A stretch of DNA of 21,745 nt from Smittium mucronatum (taxonomy: Eukaryota; Kickxellomycota; Harpellomycetes; Harpellales; Legeriomycetaceae): assembly GCA_001953115.1 (NCBI GenBank), contig LSSL01001796.1:1-21745 (forward strand). Direction: 5' to 3'. The notes beneath the pieces were generated by a model. It worked only from the letters and a program-made list of their open reading frames with translations, had not been told where the DNA came from and did no database searches. Below, piece after piece: positions 5,785-18,470 of this stretch. The translations under genes and the position numbers were made by a program. How positions within the stretch are numbered: position 1 is the first letter of the stretch; each line of letters starts with the position of its first letter.

Positions 5785-8511
5785 AAATCCCAGGAAAATT
5801 TTCAGGAAATTGAATTATATTATAGAATAAATTACTATTTTTCTACTTAGAGTAATGGAAAATTTAGAATTAACATTTTTACTCGTCTTGATCTACAAAC
5901 AAGAAATATACTTACAATATACACTAGTTTTTTCTTTTTTCTTTGATGATAAAAATTTCAGAATATTTAAGTTATGAATATGCACCCCTTGATATTATAT
6001 TTTATTATTGAATAAGCTATAATTTTTTTCATTTTTAATTATAAATAATCAAAAAAATTACTAATAATCGCAAAATAGAATTGAATACAAAATAAACTTT
6101 TTAAATCTTATTTTTAACAAAAAAAACATAAATTTTATATCAGGTCTCGATCGAATATTTCAGAATATTACTCTATTATATTTGGAGCTATATAATGTAA
6201 AAAAGCGGGAAAAATGATTTAAATTTATTTTTAATTTCACTATGTTATATTTAATACATAGCAGAAGAAGAATAAAAATAATGATCATAAATAAATATGT
6301 GACTAAATTTTGGTATCGGGATATTGTTTAATATCGCTCATAATATTAATATATTAAATTTTTTTATCATTGAATAATATATTAGCACTTTATAAGATGA
6401 TTTCTCGAAAATTATTCAACTTACTACAAAATACTATGAAATATATGATAATATACATAAAAAAACTCACCACATAAATTAATCTTTAAAACTTACTTAA
6501 AAAATTTTATTTTATGTTTTTAAAACACACGTTTTTAAGGCTAGCTTATAAAACGGAATCCTTGCTATTAATATTTAACAAATTCCTAATTTTTAAATAT
6601 GCGATGATTTTAATCATAAAATCATTTGTTAGTATGAGTTTAAATTTAAAAATGAAAATATCTAAAGTAATAATCTGAAGGTTTTTTACCTAAAATATAT
6701 TCCGAATTTATTTGATTTGGAGGAGATGTAATTTTGTTTTATTAAATGTTATAAATTTAAATAAATATACCTTAAAGTGAACTTCTCACTATTATCTGAG
6801 TATTATTTTAGAAAAATAATTATTCAAAATTTGCAAAATTTTTCTAAAAAAATATAAATAATCATAATTTAAAATAAAAATATCTATTTAAATATTATCA
6901 TACTTTCATATAATTATATCCACATATTGTATACTTTATCTTTTTTTTAATAAATTACCTTCATAATATTTATAATGAATAAATTTTCTATTAATTTAGC
7001 AATCTCATTAAAAATACTAAATAATATATGCAAATAATTTTTATCCAATTAGTAAATATTAAAAAGGGTTTTTAGCCTTGAAATAAATTAAAATTGAAGT
7101 ATTTATGAAGAATTTATAATAAAATTTGATCAATTGTATTTTTTTTTATTCCTTAAATCGTTACTGACTCTCTAAAAAAATTGTTTATTTTTAATAAGCC
7201 AATTTTTTTATATTTTTATAATACTATTTTCTAATGATGATTTTTTTCGAATATCGTTAAAAAGTTTCTAGAAGAATTATGGATTTTTTAATAAATTATT
7301 TAAGATAAAAACATATTTTTGAATTCAATTTTTACTTAAAGAATTCAATTAACTCGACAACAAGTTATTATAGATCGATTTATGAGTTAAATTGTTAGAA
7401 TGATCTAAAAAGTATTTAATATTCAACTTAATTTATATATATTATTTTTTGCACCTTTTCCGTGAAATTTATAATGAAGAAGGGCAATATTAACAAACTT
7501 TAATATAATTATTTCTTTAAAGTGAAAAAAACCAAAAAAAGGTTAAAAATATGTAAATAAAATCAGTCCCCAGTGTAATTCATACAAGTATAGTAAAAAT
7601 TGAGACAAAATAAAGATCCTAATCTCAAGAAAATAGCAGATCTGAACAAGCAAAGAGTGAATTAGAATATGCAAAGTTAAATTTAACACAAGGTTATTTT
7701 TACTTTTCCATATACTCAAAAATTTAGAAAAATAAAATTATGAATCAAATAAGATTTATAACTATTTCAATTAAGAAAACCCCTTTCGGATTAAAATTCA
7801 TTTTTTTTGTAATTGGTTGTTCTAATTGGAACCACCTTTTTCTTATAATCGGACCCATTAAGTTCAAATTACATTAATATATATTAGATTTTTTACTACA
7901 ATCTTTCATTCTTTTCACTATAAAATAATCTTAAAATTATTTTTTTTTAATTAATTCGGTACAAATTTTTCTGAAATTGAATTAAAAAGGGTCAAAATTA
8001 ATTTAACATACAAATTTTAGGAAAAAATCGATATGAATAAAGATTTATTTACAAATTGGTAAAATAAAATTAATCCATTGGACGTATTAAAAATCTAAAA
8101 TAAAGTGAAATTATAATTAATCCGTTACGTACACACTCAAAAAAACGGATAATTGAAATTTTTTACTAAATATTAATATTTGGGTTTATAATTTTTATAT
8201 TGGATATATTCTCAAATATTTTTTAGAATAAAGACAAAAAAATTAGATTCTCCATGGTTTAAAATTGAACAAGTTAATTAATACTAGATTTTCTTTTTTT
8301 TTATTTCATTTAATACTTCTAAAAAGTGGGCTAATAAATTTTCGAAATGTAAATTAATATTTTTTATTTCCTATAAATACAAAAAAATAGGTATAGTTTT
8401 TATTTAATTCCCAAAATTTACTCACAAACCACTATTTCTGGTAGGAAAATATTTTATAGATAACTTTTTCTCAGTTCTATTTTAAGTTTGTATTAAACAT
8501 GCTAATTTCAA

Positions 8512-8544
8512 AAAATAAAATAAAATAAATTAAATTAAATTAAA
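8512..8544. repeat. Short AAATA / AAATT simple repeats
   Basis: A run of AAATA units changes into AAATT units over about 33 bases. It is an ordinary simple repeat in AT-rich DNA with no sign of function. Confidence 0.6.
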
Positions 8545-8795
8545 CAAAAATCATTAGTGGATAATATTGACGGATAAGATAATATGTTTTATATATATTT
8601 TTATCAAATATTTTTGAATTTTTTAGAGTGTTTCAGCGTCAATATACCTTGAAAATTATCTTTTTTCGATCTATAAAATTTCCGTCGGCTAATTTTTTGG
8701 AATTTAAATTTATTTTTCGTCAAGATAATAATAATAATATATTATATTTAGAAATATACCTATATCAACGAAATAAAAATGATTTATTTTAAAGA

Positions 8796-8819
8796 AAATA
8801 AATAAATAAACAAATAAAT
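8796..8819. repeat. AAAT microsatellite
   Basis: Several AAAT units in a row, interrupted once by a C. Simple repeat only. Confidence 0.6.
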
Positions 8820-9512
8820 TTAAATAATGATTTGATGATAATAAGCAAGGTGAATTAAATTTATCAATACAACTAATAAGATTAGCTTTAAGCGTTTTGA
8901 TTTTTGAACTTTTTTATTCTTATCGTACAATATGCACTTTTGGGTCAAAATAAAATATTTTAAATCAAAAAATTTGATTTTTTTATAGTTATAAATGATA
9001 TGTATTATTTTCAAAAAGTTGCCACTACAATAGACGAGAAAATATTTATTATTTATACTTTTATAAAGTTTAATATACATATTACCAGTCATCTATGTGT
9101 AAAATTTTATATAAAAAAAAGTTTTATGCGCTTTCCATATAAAAATTTTATATGCCTAAATAAAAAATTATTTTAAAACTACATAAATTTTGGTCTATAT
9201 AAACTATTTGTGAATTTATATTTGTAAAGAGACCAAATTTTATGAAATAAATTTAAAATAAACTGAATAAAACTTTATAGGATAATTTAAATATTGTATT
9301 AGTATTTGGAATGCACAAAATAAATTTAAAAAAAGTAACATCATAAAGATACCAAGTGATTTCTAATTTAATACAACTATTTGTAAAAAGAATGGAATAT
9401 AAAGAGTGCAGCAATGCATCCATTAGCTCAATTGGGGGTTGTATAAATAGTAATCTAAGTTGCATATAATTTTAACCTAATCCGTCTTCAGAAAAAAAAT
9501 GAATTTAGAAAT

Positions 9513-9556
9513 AAAGAAAGAAAAAAGAACGAAAGGAAGAAAGAACGAAAAAGAAA
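9513..9556. repeat. Polypurine tract in the AT desert
   Basis: About 44 bases that are A or G apart from three C residues, with AAGAACGAAA occurring at 9526-9535 and again at 9541-9550. It stands out from the A/T-mixed surroundings. It may be a degenerate minisatellite or the polypurine tract of a lost element. No LTR-like sequence was found next to it. Confidence 0.5.
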
Positions 9557-10117
9557 CATTAGCAACTAAAAAAAATTTCCATATGCAGATTATTAATACA
9601 AATATCATAAATGATGGATTATTATTGAGAGATAAAAATTATCTAATAAGAATTAATAATTTATCTGATTTATAAACATACAATAATTAAATTTTAAAAT
9701 TATCATATAGTTTAATATTTGGAATTCAAAAAAACACTATAAACTAATTTCAGAAAAAAATGTACTACTATTATATTTTTCTGTTTTTATTAACTTTAAT
9801 TAATTATAAAATTTTTGATTCAATAATTTATATAAAAAAATTCTGATCTGAAAAATAATTTCTAATGTAGACAACTTTAATTTAGAAAAAAAAAAAATTA
9901 TTTTTTTATATCCAATATATGATTAAATTTATTCATTGAAAACTGTGAAATTCTATTAATTTATGGATATTTTATAATGGGTTATTATGATGCGAGAATT
10001 AATTGGTTTATTATTGGAAAAAACAATTAGAACTCCTAATTTATGCACAAAATAACTAAAAATAAAAAATTATCGCTAAAATTGCCAATTACTGCTAAAA
10101 TAAACATAAATAAAAAT

Positions 10118-10878
10118 NNNNNNNNNNNNNNNNNNNNNNNNNNNNNNNNNNNNNNNNNNNNNNNNNNNNNNNNNNNNNNNNNNNNNNNNNNNNNNNNNNN
10201 NNNNNNNNNNNNNNNNNNNNNNNNNNNNNNNNNNNNNNNNNNNNNNNNNNNNNNNNNNNNNNNNNNNNNNNNNNNNNNNNNNNNNNNNNNNNNNNNNNNN
10301 NNNNNNNNNNNNNNNNNNNNNNNNNNNNNNNNNNNNNNNNNNNNNNNNNNNNNNNNNNNNNNNNNNNNNNNNNNNNNNNNNNNNNNNNNNNNNNNNNNNN
10401 NNNNNNNNNNNNNNNNNNNNNNNNNNNNNNNNNNNNNNNNNNNNNNNNNNNNNNNNNNNNNNNNNNNNNNNNNNNNNNNNNNNNNNNNNNNNNNNNNNNN
10501 NNNNNNNNNNNNNNNNNNNNNNNNNNNNNNNNNNNNNNNNNNNNNNNNNNNNNNNNNNNNNNNNNNNNNNNNNNNNNNNNNNNNNNNNNNNNNNNNNNNN
10601 NNNNNNNNNNNNNNNNNNNNNNNNNNNNNNNNNNNNNNNNNNNNNNNNNNNNNNNNNNNNNNNNNNNNNNNNNNNNNNNNNNNNNNNNNNNNNNNNNNNN
10701 NNNNNNNNNNNNNNNNNNNNNNNNNNNNNNNNNNNNNNNNNNNNNNNNNNNNNNNNNNNNNNNNNNNNNNNNNNNNNNNNNNNNNNNNNNNNNNNNNNNN
10801 NNNNNNNNNNNNNNNNNNNNNNNNNNNNNNNNNNNNNNNNNNNNNNNNNNNNNNNNNNNNNNNNNNNNNNNNNNNNNN
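10118..10878. other. Assembly gap
   Basis: 761 consecutive N. Apparent reading frames across it are artefacts. The position inside the AT-rich desert suggests that a repeat or extreme composition broke the assembly. Confidence 0.99.
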
Positions 10879-13800
10879 ATTTTAAATAATCACAAATAAG
10901 AAACCTGAAATTCTGGGTTTACAATAAACTTTCCTAGTCCAAAAAATAAAAATAGCAAACCATGTTGAATAAAATTTAGTTTGAGGTATGAAAAATCTTA
11001 TTCAAAAAAATATGGTTCTGGAGTTTTAAAAATCAGAATAGCTCTGAGAAACTTTAAATTTTATTGAAGTGCAGAATAATCTTTAGAAAAAGGATTTAAT
11101 ATATTTTTTCGATGACACTTAATAACTTTAATTTATATTATTTGAAGACTGTAAAAAACGTTCCTGAATTCGAATATGCATTCAAATTTTTATTCTAATA
11201 AGTTGAAATAAACTATTAGCTATAAGGCTGAGTAACTCCTTGTTTTAGGTGAGTATAACTACTATATATTATTGAAGTTTAAATTCTCATTTTGATCTTT
11301 TAAATTTGATGATAAAAATAAAATTTTAATCGTGTTTATAATATTCTGGCTTTGAAGATCCCTATTATGCTATAGAGGGATGGATATTTTTTAATATAAG
11401 TGAGCTTATCTTTCTTTTTTTGAAGAATTTTTAGCATCTTTGTATGGTTATTCAGAATTTTAAATCAATTTCGAATATAATTATATAACATACGAATCAT
11501 TTAATGACCGTCTTTAATGAATAAATTACCTTAATCCTTATACTTCCAGATGATTTTTTTTAATTTATTTTATCAAAAATTCTTTTTTTATGATTACTAA
11601 TAATTTAAAAATTATAAACTTATAATATTTGTAAAAAAAACTACATTAAGCTTATGCATGATCATTTTTTTATGGAAAGATGAGTGTTAGTATAGAATTT
11701 ATTATAATAATCATTTGGGAGATTTTTATTGACTCAAATAGCTGCTTATTAAAAATTTGATGATTTTTCCCAAATTCAGATATTTTAACTAATTTTAGTA
11801 ATTGGTCTCGATTTTAGTGGTGAAATAATGCTAACCGTTATTTATTCGATGAATTGGATAACATTTATTTATACTAATCAAAAAAAATTCTTTGTATCAT
11901 TGTAATAAATTCAAGCTAAAATTCCAGTATTAATATAATTTTTAAATAATTGCTAAAATTAATTGAATTTTACATATAAAAATGCAGAATTTTTTTTTTG
12001 ATAAAATTTAATAAGAGGAAAAATTAAATTTTACATTATTTCACGGGAAATTTTCGAAAATAATTAATTATAAGACTATTTTCTAAAATTAATGAAAATC
12101 ACTTGCTGTTGATCGGGATTTCAATAATCAAAAATATCCAAATAAAAAGTTAAATAATATATTAAAAAAATAACAGCCATTTATGTTGGTAAAATGAAAA
12201 AACTTTTGAGAAAAAAAATTTAATAAGATTTTTTTCTTAGAAACTTTATAGTTGATTTCCTATTAATGAGAAATATTAAATTATAACCGGAAGTGGATGG
12301 AATCAAAAATTTAAAAAAAAAAATGTATACCCATTATTATATTAGAATTATTAAAAATTTTATATCAGTTTACATGGATGGCACAAAAATATAAATGATA
12401 TACAAACTCTGAAAGTGTAAATATAAATAAAAAAATTTCATTCAAGAATTTAATAATTCATGCGTATAACAAGTAAAAACGTCTCAAATTGAAAAAAAAA
12501 AAGATACTCATTTAATTCAAAGGGAAAGCTTAACACAATACTTTTTACAGATTTCGAAATTAAATCGAATCAAAAGAATTGAATGGTTATTAATTTTATA
12601 GTTTGATTTGCTTTTAAAAAGAGAGAAATCTGTAATCCATTGTATTATATCAAAAATTAAACAACACCAAAAAATCTGTGATAAAGATCTTAATTAAATT
12701 TATTGTGCCATAAATAATGTAATTTTCTGGATATACTATTAAATATCAAATTAAAAATACATTCAACAAATTATTTTGAAGCTTTGGCTAAAAAAAGCGA
12801 GCCACCCAGAAAAAAAAAACTAATATTTATTTATATTTTTTTTAAATATTCCTATTTTTTTCTTATATCTTCAATCAATTTCAATATTTTATCTTTTTTT
12901 AGAAATTTTTTTAATTAAAATCTCATCCCTACTTTTTTTGGAGAATCTCTTGCTATATCGGTTTGAATAGAGGTATAAATGAAAAGTATTAAAGTTTTTT
13001 GTAATTTCAGTGAATATTTGTCAAATATTGATATTTAATTTATTGTTATATACATTTAATTTAACTATAAAATAAGACTTTTACATTATAAATGAGATAA
13101 TTTTAACTGATAATACAAATTTAATGAAATCTTATAGTAAAATAATAAATTATTTTGGTCTTTTTATTTGTAAATATTAAAATTATAGATAACGATCTCT
13201 GGTGGCCCCAGTAGACTTAGTATAACGTTTTTCATAACTTTGGTTTATTTTATTCTATAATAAAATCAACATTAATTGATAGTATATTTATCAGTATCGG
13301 TATGATCAGAAAGGATACCTGAGAAGCATATCAAAATCAAGATATTTTATAAAATAAAGCGTTTTTAAATCACTAAAATATATTTTAAACCACAAATCAG
13401 ACACAAATTCATTAATTTTTAGGAATACTTGTAAAATCACCAACACTCAGATGATTAAAATTGGATATATTAATCATCTAAGAGACATATATCACGAAAT
13501 TTTGACAGAAAAATCGATAATGAAATTTTTATTTTCAATTTACATTAGATCTGAAAAAAAATATTTAAATATCCTATCTATAAAATGGTATTGTGTTGGA
13601 TATGAGTAGAAAAAATTATGATCGAAAAATGTAATTTTACATCGTTTCATTCCAAGTATTGTACTTTGGGATAGAATTGTGACTAAAAAAGACACAACAT
13701 AATTACTTAGATCAAAAATCTCCAATATATGAAATAATAATAATGATTAGGTAGTTTTTGGGTTAATTTAGGTAACTAATTTTAACATCAATCTATGTTC

Positions 13801-14450
13801 ATGCAGAAAATTTTAAACACGCTACAAAAAATGATGGTTTTACTTATTAATACTAAAATGGGGAGTTAATTTAGTTACTTTTTTTATCAAATAACCATTT
13901 ATTATGGAAAATTAAATTGAGATAACAAGAAAATTTGTCAAATGGTTTCACACACGACTTTTTTTACGTTTTAAACCGTCAATTAAAAACGGCTATAATT
14001 AACTGATATATCCTGTTAATAAAATTATGTCCTTTTAGCGACTTAAGTCTTCATTTAAGTGCTAATTGATTTTTTTCTATACATAATGGAAAATTTTCCG
14101 AGGAAATTATCAAGCTTTTTTTAAAAAAATTTATTTAAAGAGCCATGGAAAAAACTATTTCGACTAACCTTCACTATATTTAGAACAATAAATACTGTTC
14201 TTCAGTATTAAAGGACCTTTAAATTATTGGTGGTATACCAATCTGTGAATATATCACTTTATTTTTGGATTAGAAGTAATAGATAGGGAATAAATTAACT
14301 AAATAAATTGTGTTAAATGACATATTATAAAATTAAAAAATTTTTAAAGTGACTTTTAGCTCTAAAAATAATAATAAAAATATATTTATTGACATTTAAA
14401 CAATTTCAAACCTCAAAAAATCATTATTAAAAATGATCTGGAAATCCAAA
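10879..14450. other. AT-rich non-coding region, right part
   Basis: Same character as the DNA left of the gap: short A and T runs, stops in every frame and no recognisable domain. A 61-codon minus-strand frame at 13540-13725 has low-complexity content and no homology that I recognise. A+T starts to fall at around 14450. The boundary is approximate and judged by eye. Confidence 0.7.
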
Positions 14451-15803
14451 AATTCCGAAAATAAGGAATTTAAATGCTGCAAACCAAAATTAGTCAGTTC
14501 ACCAAGGCCTTCGAAAAACTACAATTCAATAAAGGCCGCTAGAAAAGCTGAAAAACTTCCTTTATAAAAAATTTATGACACAGAGGTTTGAGAATACACC
14601 ATCTGAACCTTTAATATTCTTCCAGAAGTTCACAGTTAGATCACTGACCATAATTGTATGCACAAAATTTCATTAAAATTAGTTATCATAATTAAAAACA
14701 GGCATCCAGCGCTAAGTGGGGGACATTTTCGAAGCAAAAAAATTTAAAAAAAAATTCAAAATTACCTAATAATTAGCTAAAAAATTTAAGCTGCTGGATA
14801 AAAGCCAAAAAAAAAGCTCTATATCTTTTCAGAATTGGAATAAATTTTGAATACCTGTCATTATATTTTGATTCTTTATTCAAATACAGCAAATACCAAA
14901 ATTAAAGATATGCTCAGAAAAATAATATGAGTGCCTAAGACTTTTTATACTCGCTTTCCATTACACTTGAAAATTTAAAGATGCTAGAAGAGTTTTCAGA
15001 GCACCATTTCTTGGATATTACAAAGAAATAACAACAGGTAGATATGAATCATATTCAACAGAGATCAAATATAATTTACTAAAAAAATACTATCTAAAAT
15101 ATTTACAACTCTAGAGCTGCAACAAGAAAAGATAAGCTCTTTATAATTTTAACAGGTAACATATCAAGTTCGTTTTATGAAAGACAAAATAATATATAAT
15201 TTTATTAAAAGATAAATTCTTGAGGATAATATAGAATCGCTAACAGAGGATAGATAGGTAAAAATAGGCTCATTCAATGAGACTAAAACTGTAGATACAG
15301 AATCTTAACATATACCAAAAAAATTAATTACAGAAAATCAAAGACAAGAAAGAGCTGTTACAAATCCATTTAGCAAACTACGATGTTAGAAGATGGCCAA
15401 GGGAAATACCTGTAGATCTGGAAAAATGTGGAAAATAGAAATCAAGCCAAAAACTTGTGAAAAATACAGAATCAAAATATCAAAAAAAATCATTTAACTA
15501 TAACCCTTGAATCCTTAAATTTTTCAAAGGTTAAAAAAAGAACTTACCAAAAAAAAAAAGTATGTGAAAAACCCGTATGCGTTGGAAATACTATATAAGG
15601 GTATAAAATACCAATGATAGACCATTCCACTCAGATACACGATAAACAATAATATTTGATTGAAGTGCAAAATAAAGATATCAGTATAATGTTTAATTAT
15701 TCTTTAGATAGGATACATATGAATTATTAACATCTTTATTATTCAATTTCGAAGATTCTACCAATAAGATTTAAAAAAAAAAATTGTAATTTTTTTTTTT
15801 TAA
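14451..15803. other. Unassigned relic-like region
   Basis: Less AT-rich than the desert, with fragments that look once-coding but are broken by stops in every frame. I could not match any stretch to a known domain in the frames I read. Local oddities are a G-rich patch (GTGGGGGACAT near 14717) and TATA-like sequence near 15590-15610 (TATATAAGGGTATAAAATA). It may be another old transposon, or flanking DNA of the DIRS relic. A T run at 15790-15800 lies just before the left inverted repeat. Confidence 0.4.
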
Positions 15804-15846
15804 TTTTATAGTAGCAGTGAGGCACTTATAAGTGTACCGTTATCAT
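15804..15846 (+). repeat. Left inverted terminal repeat of the DIRS relic
   Basis: TGAGGCACTTATAAGTGTACCGTTATCAT-type sequence matches the reverse complement of the right end at 25 of 29 positions. The exact blocks include TAAGTGTACC and TTATCAT. A further shared ATAGCAG-like block is separated by a 3-nt gap. Matching stops on both sides, so the repeat as preserved is about 43 bp. Confidence 0.75.
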
Positions 15847-15995
15847 CTTTCTTTCGAAAAGGTAATCTAACAGCTTAAAAATCATATTTAAAATATTTTC
15901 GGCACGGATTCATCAGAAATTATTAACAAAATTTAATACCTCAGCGATAATTTTTATTAGCTTTTAAAAAGTGAAAAAAATAGCAACGGTATCAA

Positions 15996-16679
15996 ATGTC
16001 ACAGGAAGTCACAATACCTGAAGCTAAAGTAGATGATCCATAAATAAAAACCAAAACACTGATGACCTAACTCCAGGTGTGCCAAGAGATACTTGAAGCG
16101 TTATTAATGGTACAGGAAGACCTCTTTAGAAATCCCCTCACAAAAGAGGAACAAAAGAAGATAATATATACTTTCTCTAAGGTTTACAGTGTTAATTATT
16201 CACCTCCTCTGTGAAAAAATATTAAACTAAATCTGTAAATAAAATGAGTTCTAACTTTTACGAGTTTTAATTGACTCTAGCTAATATTATACCATCAATA
16301 GACTAATTTTCACACAACAGGATTGGAAAAAATTCTGGCACGAAACCAGAGAGCTATGAAGCTCTTGATTCATTGAGATTATGAGGATACCGAAATATTA
16401 TTTGGCCTCAGATATTACACAGAACAGGGTAGAAAACTTGTATAATCCATGGAGCTTCCGGGAACATCTCCAAAACTATTTGAAATTACTAATAGAAAAT
16501 TAGTTGATTTAGAATATTTGGTCACTAAGAGGTCTGAAAAGAGACCAAGAAGATCTGCATATAGGAATCTCATTAATCGGTGCGAAGTTTCGTACCTGCT
16601 ACGGAGCAGAAAAACCTTCTTCTCACTGTCGAACCCAGACTATATACTCATGGATAGGCTCGAGGTACAAAAATTTTAG
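15996..16679 (+). pseudogene. Gag-like ORF remnant of the DIRS relic
   Basis: One frame starting at ATG 15996 can be followed through several stops to 16679. It reads MSQEVTIPEAKVDDP, stop, then QEDLFRNPLTKEEQKK (16113 on). A 76-codon open part begins at 16449 (MELPGTSPKLFEI) and contains a basic patch (KRSEKRPRRS). The position directly after the left terminal repeat and before RT is where DIRS gag lies, and the basic C-terminal region suits an RNA-binding protein. Stops include TAA and TGA, as expected from CAA and CGA. The Gag assignment rests on position and general character; no catalytic motif exists to prove it. Confidence 0.5.
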
Positions 16680-16745
16680 AGGGAAATACAGAAAAAATAT
16701 TCAATATATTCCGTTATACTTAAACCTGTGGAGTGACGTAAATTA

Positions 16746-17725
16746 ATGTTTCGAAAGACGTGGCAAAGGCTAACTGACAATCAATGGGCAAAGAAGGTTG
16801 ATTCAAGATACTATTCAAGAGACTCTCATAATTACCTCCACAAATTCTCCGCAATTACACCACATTTATTCCTGAAAAATCCGGCCTATGGAGCTAACGC
16901 CTCTCACTATCCTTTATACCGCTTGGGTGCTGACAGCTCAATCAAACAGTCCGCCGTTACTTTAAACCAGCATCGATTCAATAAATAATTTTTTATGGAA
17001 ACACACAGAGCAATCTCCGATGAGGTTACAAATCTACTTACAAAGAAGGCGATAGAATAAGTAAGGATATGTTTAAAGGGGTTATACAGCAATTTATTCA
17101 CAATTAAATTAAAAAATAAACAAGTAAGACCAGTTTCGGACCTACGGATGCTTAATACATGTGTACAAGATAATAACTTCAAAATGAATTCACTTTCTTC
17201 CATCTGCCTTATGTAAAATAGGAAGAATTACATAACTTCACTGAACTTGGAAGATTTATTTCTACGCATAATCATACACGGACTATGCTGATAATACCAT
17301 AATTTTTTCTGTAACGGGAAATAATTTCAATTCAGAGTTTTCAGATTCAGTCTATCACTCAACCCATGGGTTTAAAAAAAATGCTGTGACCATTATTAGC
17401 TTGGAAAAGATCTCAAGGTATAAGAACAGCGGCATATTTGGACGACATTATAATTTTCAGGGATTCAAGAGAGGAATGCAAGAAAAATACCAATCTGGTA
17501 TACTAAAGATTTTGAGAACTAGGATTCAAGGTGAAACAGGAAAAACCCTCCATGAAACCAAGTCAATTTATGGAGCACCTAGGTAAGATAAAAAATACAG
17601 AAGGTTTAGCAGAAGATATCTCATAAAAAATAAAGGATCTGTTCCGGGAAGCTTCCAAATTGATAAACTATAAGAGTACAAACTTACGTACCTTAGCATA
17701 ATTTATAGGAAAGACAATTCTATGT
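16746..17725 (+). pseudogene. Reverse transcriptase remnant of the DIRS relic
   Basis: Pieces in shifting frames give a DIRS-type RT in order. WQRLTDNQW lies near the start (about 16760). From 16995 comes a run with ISDEVTNLLTKKAIE, one TAA, then VRPVSDLRMLNT and NNFKMNSL. NYITSLNLEDLFL at 17226 follows, with the first catalytic Asp in LED. FQFRV and SLSLNPW come next. GIRTAAYLDDIIIFRD carries the YLDD active site at 17435-17446. Finally a thumb-like HLG...REASKLIN...LRTLA*FIGKT runs to about 17725. It would copy the element RNA, but stops and at least two frame changes have inactivated it. An intact ORF is clearly no longer present. Confidence 0.8.
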
Positions 17726-18084
17726 ATTTTTTTTTTTAAAAGGAAATTTATTTATAATATTTAAATACTAGAGAAAAAACTAAAATAAAAATATAATAAA
17801 AGGAAAAAATATTAAAATTTCATACCACTCCTATCTGTCGCTCTAGTGGCTCCGTAACTACTGGGCATTGGCTCAAGAGCGAAAATGCTATGTAAATAGC
17901 GTTATTATCAGGAAAAGTGATGCTGATAAGATTGATTGAGCTCAATAATCTATCACTGAATATTGATAGGTTCTCGTCTTCTCTGATATAAATAACTCGA
18001 AATGCTCTATGTAACCCATTATCCTTGTTAAATCAACTTCTTACTCGGAACGCGCAATGCTATCTACAGAAAAAGCTAGGATTT
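17726..18084 (+). other. RT-RNase H connection remnant with an AT-rich interruption
   Basis: About 17726-17825 is AT-rich, unlike the relic on either side, and looks like a small insertion or very decayed DNA. After it, 17834 onward reads SVALVAP, stop, LLGIGSRAKMLCK, which continues the part expected after the RT thumb. CGCTCT at 17839 and AGAGCG at 17876 form a 6-bp inverted repeat around 31 nt. I see no separate gene. Confidence 0.45.
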
Positions 18085-18470
18085 GATTTTTTAACAGACT
18101 CTATCGAAAATGCATGGGGAATATTATTTAGGTAGACCTCATTTTACGGTCTATGAAATCAAATTAATGTATCGCGACTCTAAAATGAAAAGGAATTTTC
18201 GACAGAATTAAGAGCTTTATTATCACCAGAATTAAGGGTTCTTTCAGTTATTATTTATTAATACAACACTAAAGCAATTATATACGTCAAAAAAGATTGC
18301 GTAACAACTTCAGCAAACTTTTCGGTTATTTCAGAACTTTTATGGACAATTTGTATCAAAACGAGTACGAGACACATATAAACTTATTTTGCCACATATA
18401 TAAATCCTGCAGACTCTTAAAGTAGACTAACCTCTCAAATAGAATGGTCTCTTTCGAAAGAGATGTTAAG
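18085..18470 (+). pseudogene. RNase H remnant of the DIRS relic
   Basis: A single frame (codon starts at 18097, 18115 and 18205) can be read for nearly 390 bases with only stops and no indel. FLTDSIENAWGI carries the first catalytic Asp at 18097-18099. STELRALL carries the Glu at 18205-18207. NTKAIIYVKKDCVTTSA is the conserved third block, where an Asp appears replaced by Tyr (TAC). INPADS*SRL resembles the ADxLSR end signature. Internal stops are TAG, TGA and TAA, at places where Trp, Gln or Arg codons are expected. RNase H removes RNA from the hybrid during reverse transcription. It is inactive here. Confidence 0.75.

Larger units (their letters stand above)
5785..10117. other. AT-rich non-coding region, left part
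   Basis: About 4.3 kb of very AT-rich DNA (roughly 80-85% A+T by eye) starting right after the retrotransposon. Stops crowd all frames. The few open stretches (for example on minus at 8820-9092 and 9253-9465) are Lys/Ile/Asn/Tyr-rich low-complexity translations without domains. I see no RNA gene, long tandem satellite or recognisable transposon, only homopolymer runs and short simple repeats. It could be heterochromatin, a pericentromere or very old decayed repeats. Confidence 0.75.

Noticed and set aside
8820..9092. 90-codon minus-strand frame
   Set aside because: Low-complexity Lys/Ile/Tyr/Leu composition expected of AT-rich DNA, with no domain or promoter support.
9513..9556. Polypurine stretch as a PPT of another LTR element
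   Set aside because: No TG...CA LTR or internal domain lies beside it.
10043..10885. 280-codon frame across the gap
   Set aside because: It is almost entirely N; the few real codons are Lys/Ile/Asn-rich AT-desert sequence.
13540..13725. 61-codon minus-strand frame
   Set aside because: Short, no motif, in the AT desert; a chance open frame.
14717..14729. GTGGGGGACAT near 14717 partly complementary to the C-rich patch at 20162-20177, considered as outer DIRS ends
   Set aside because: The match is short and needs a 2-nt gap, and it lies over 1 kb outside the left inverted repeat, so it does not fit element ends.
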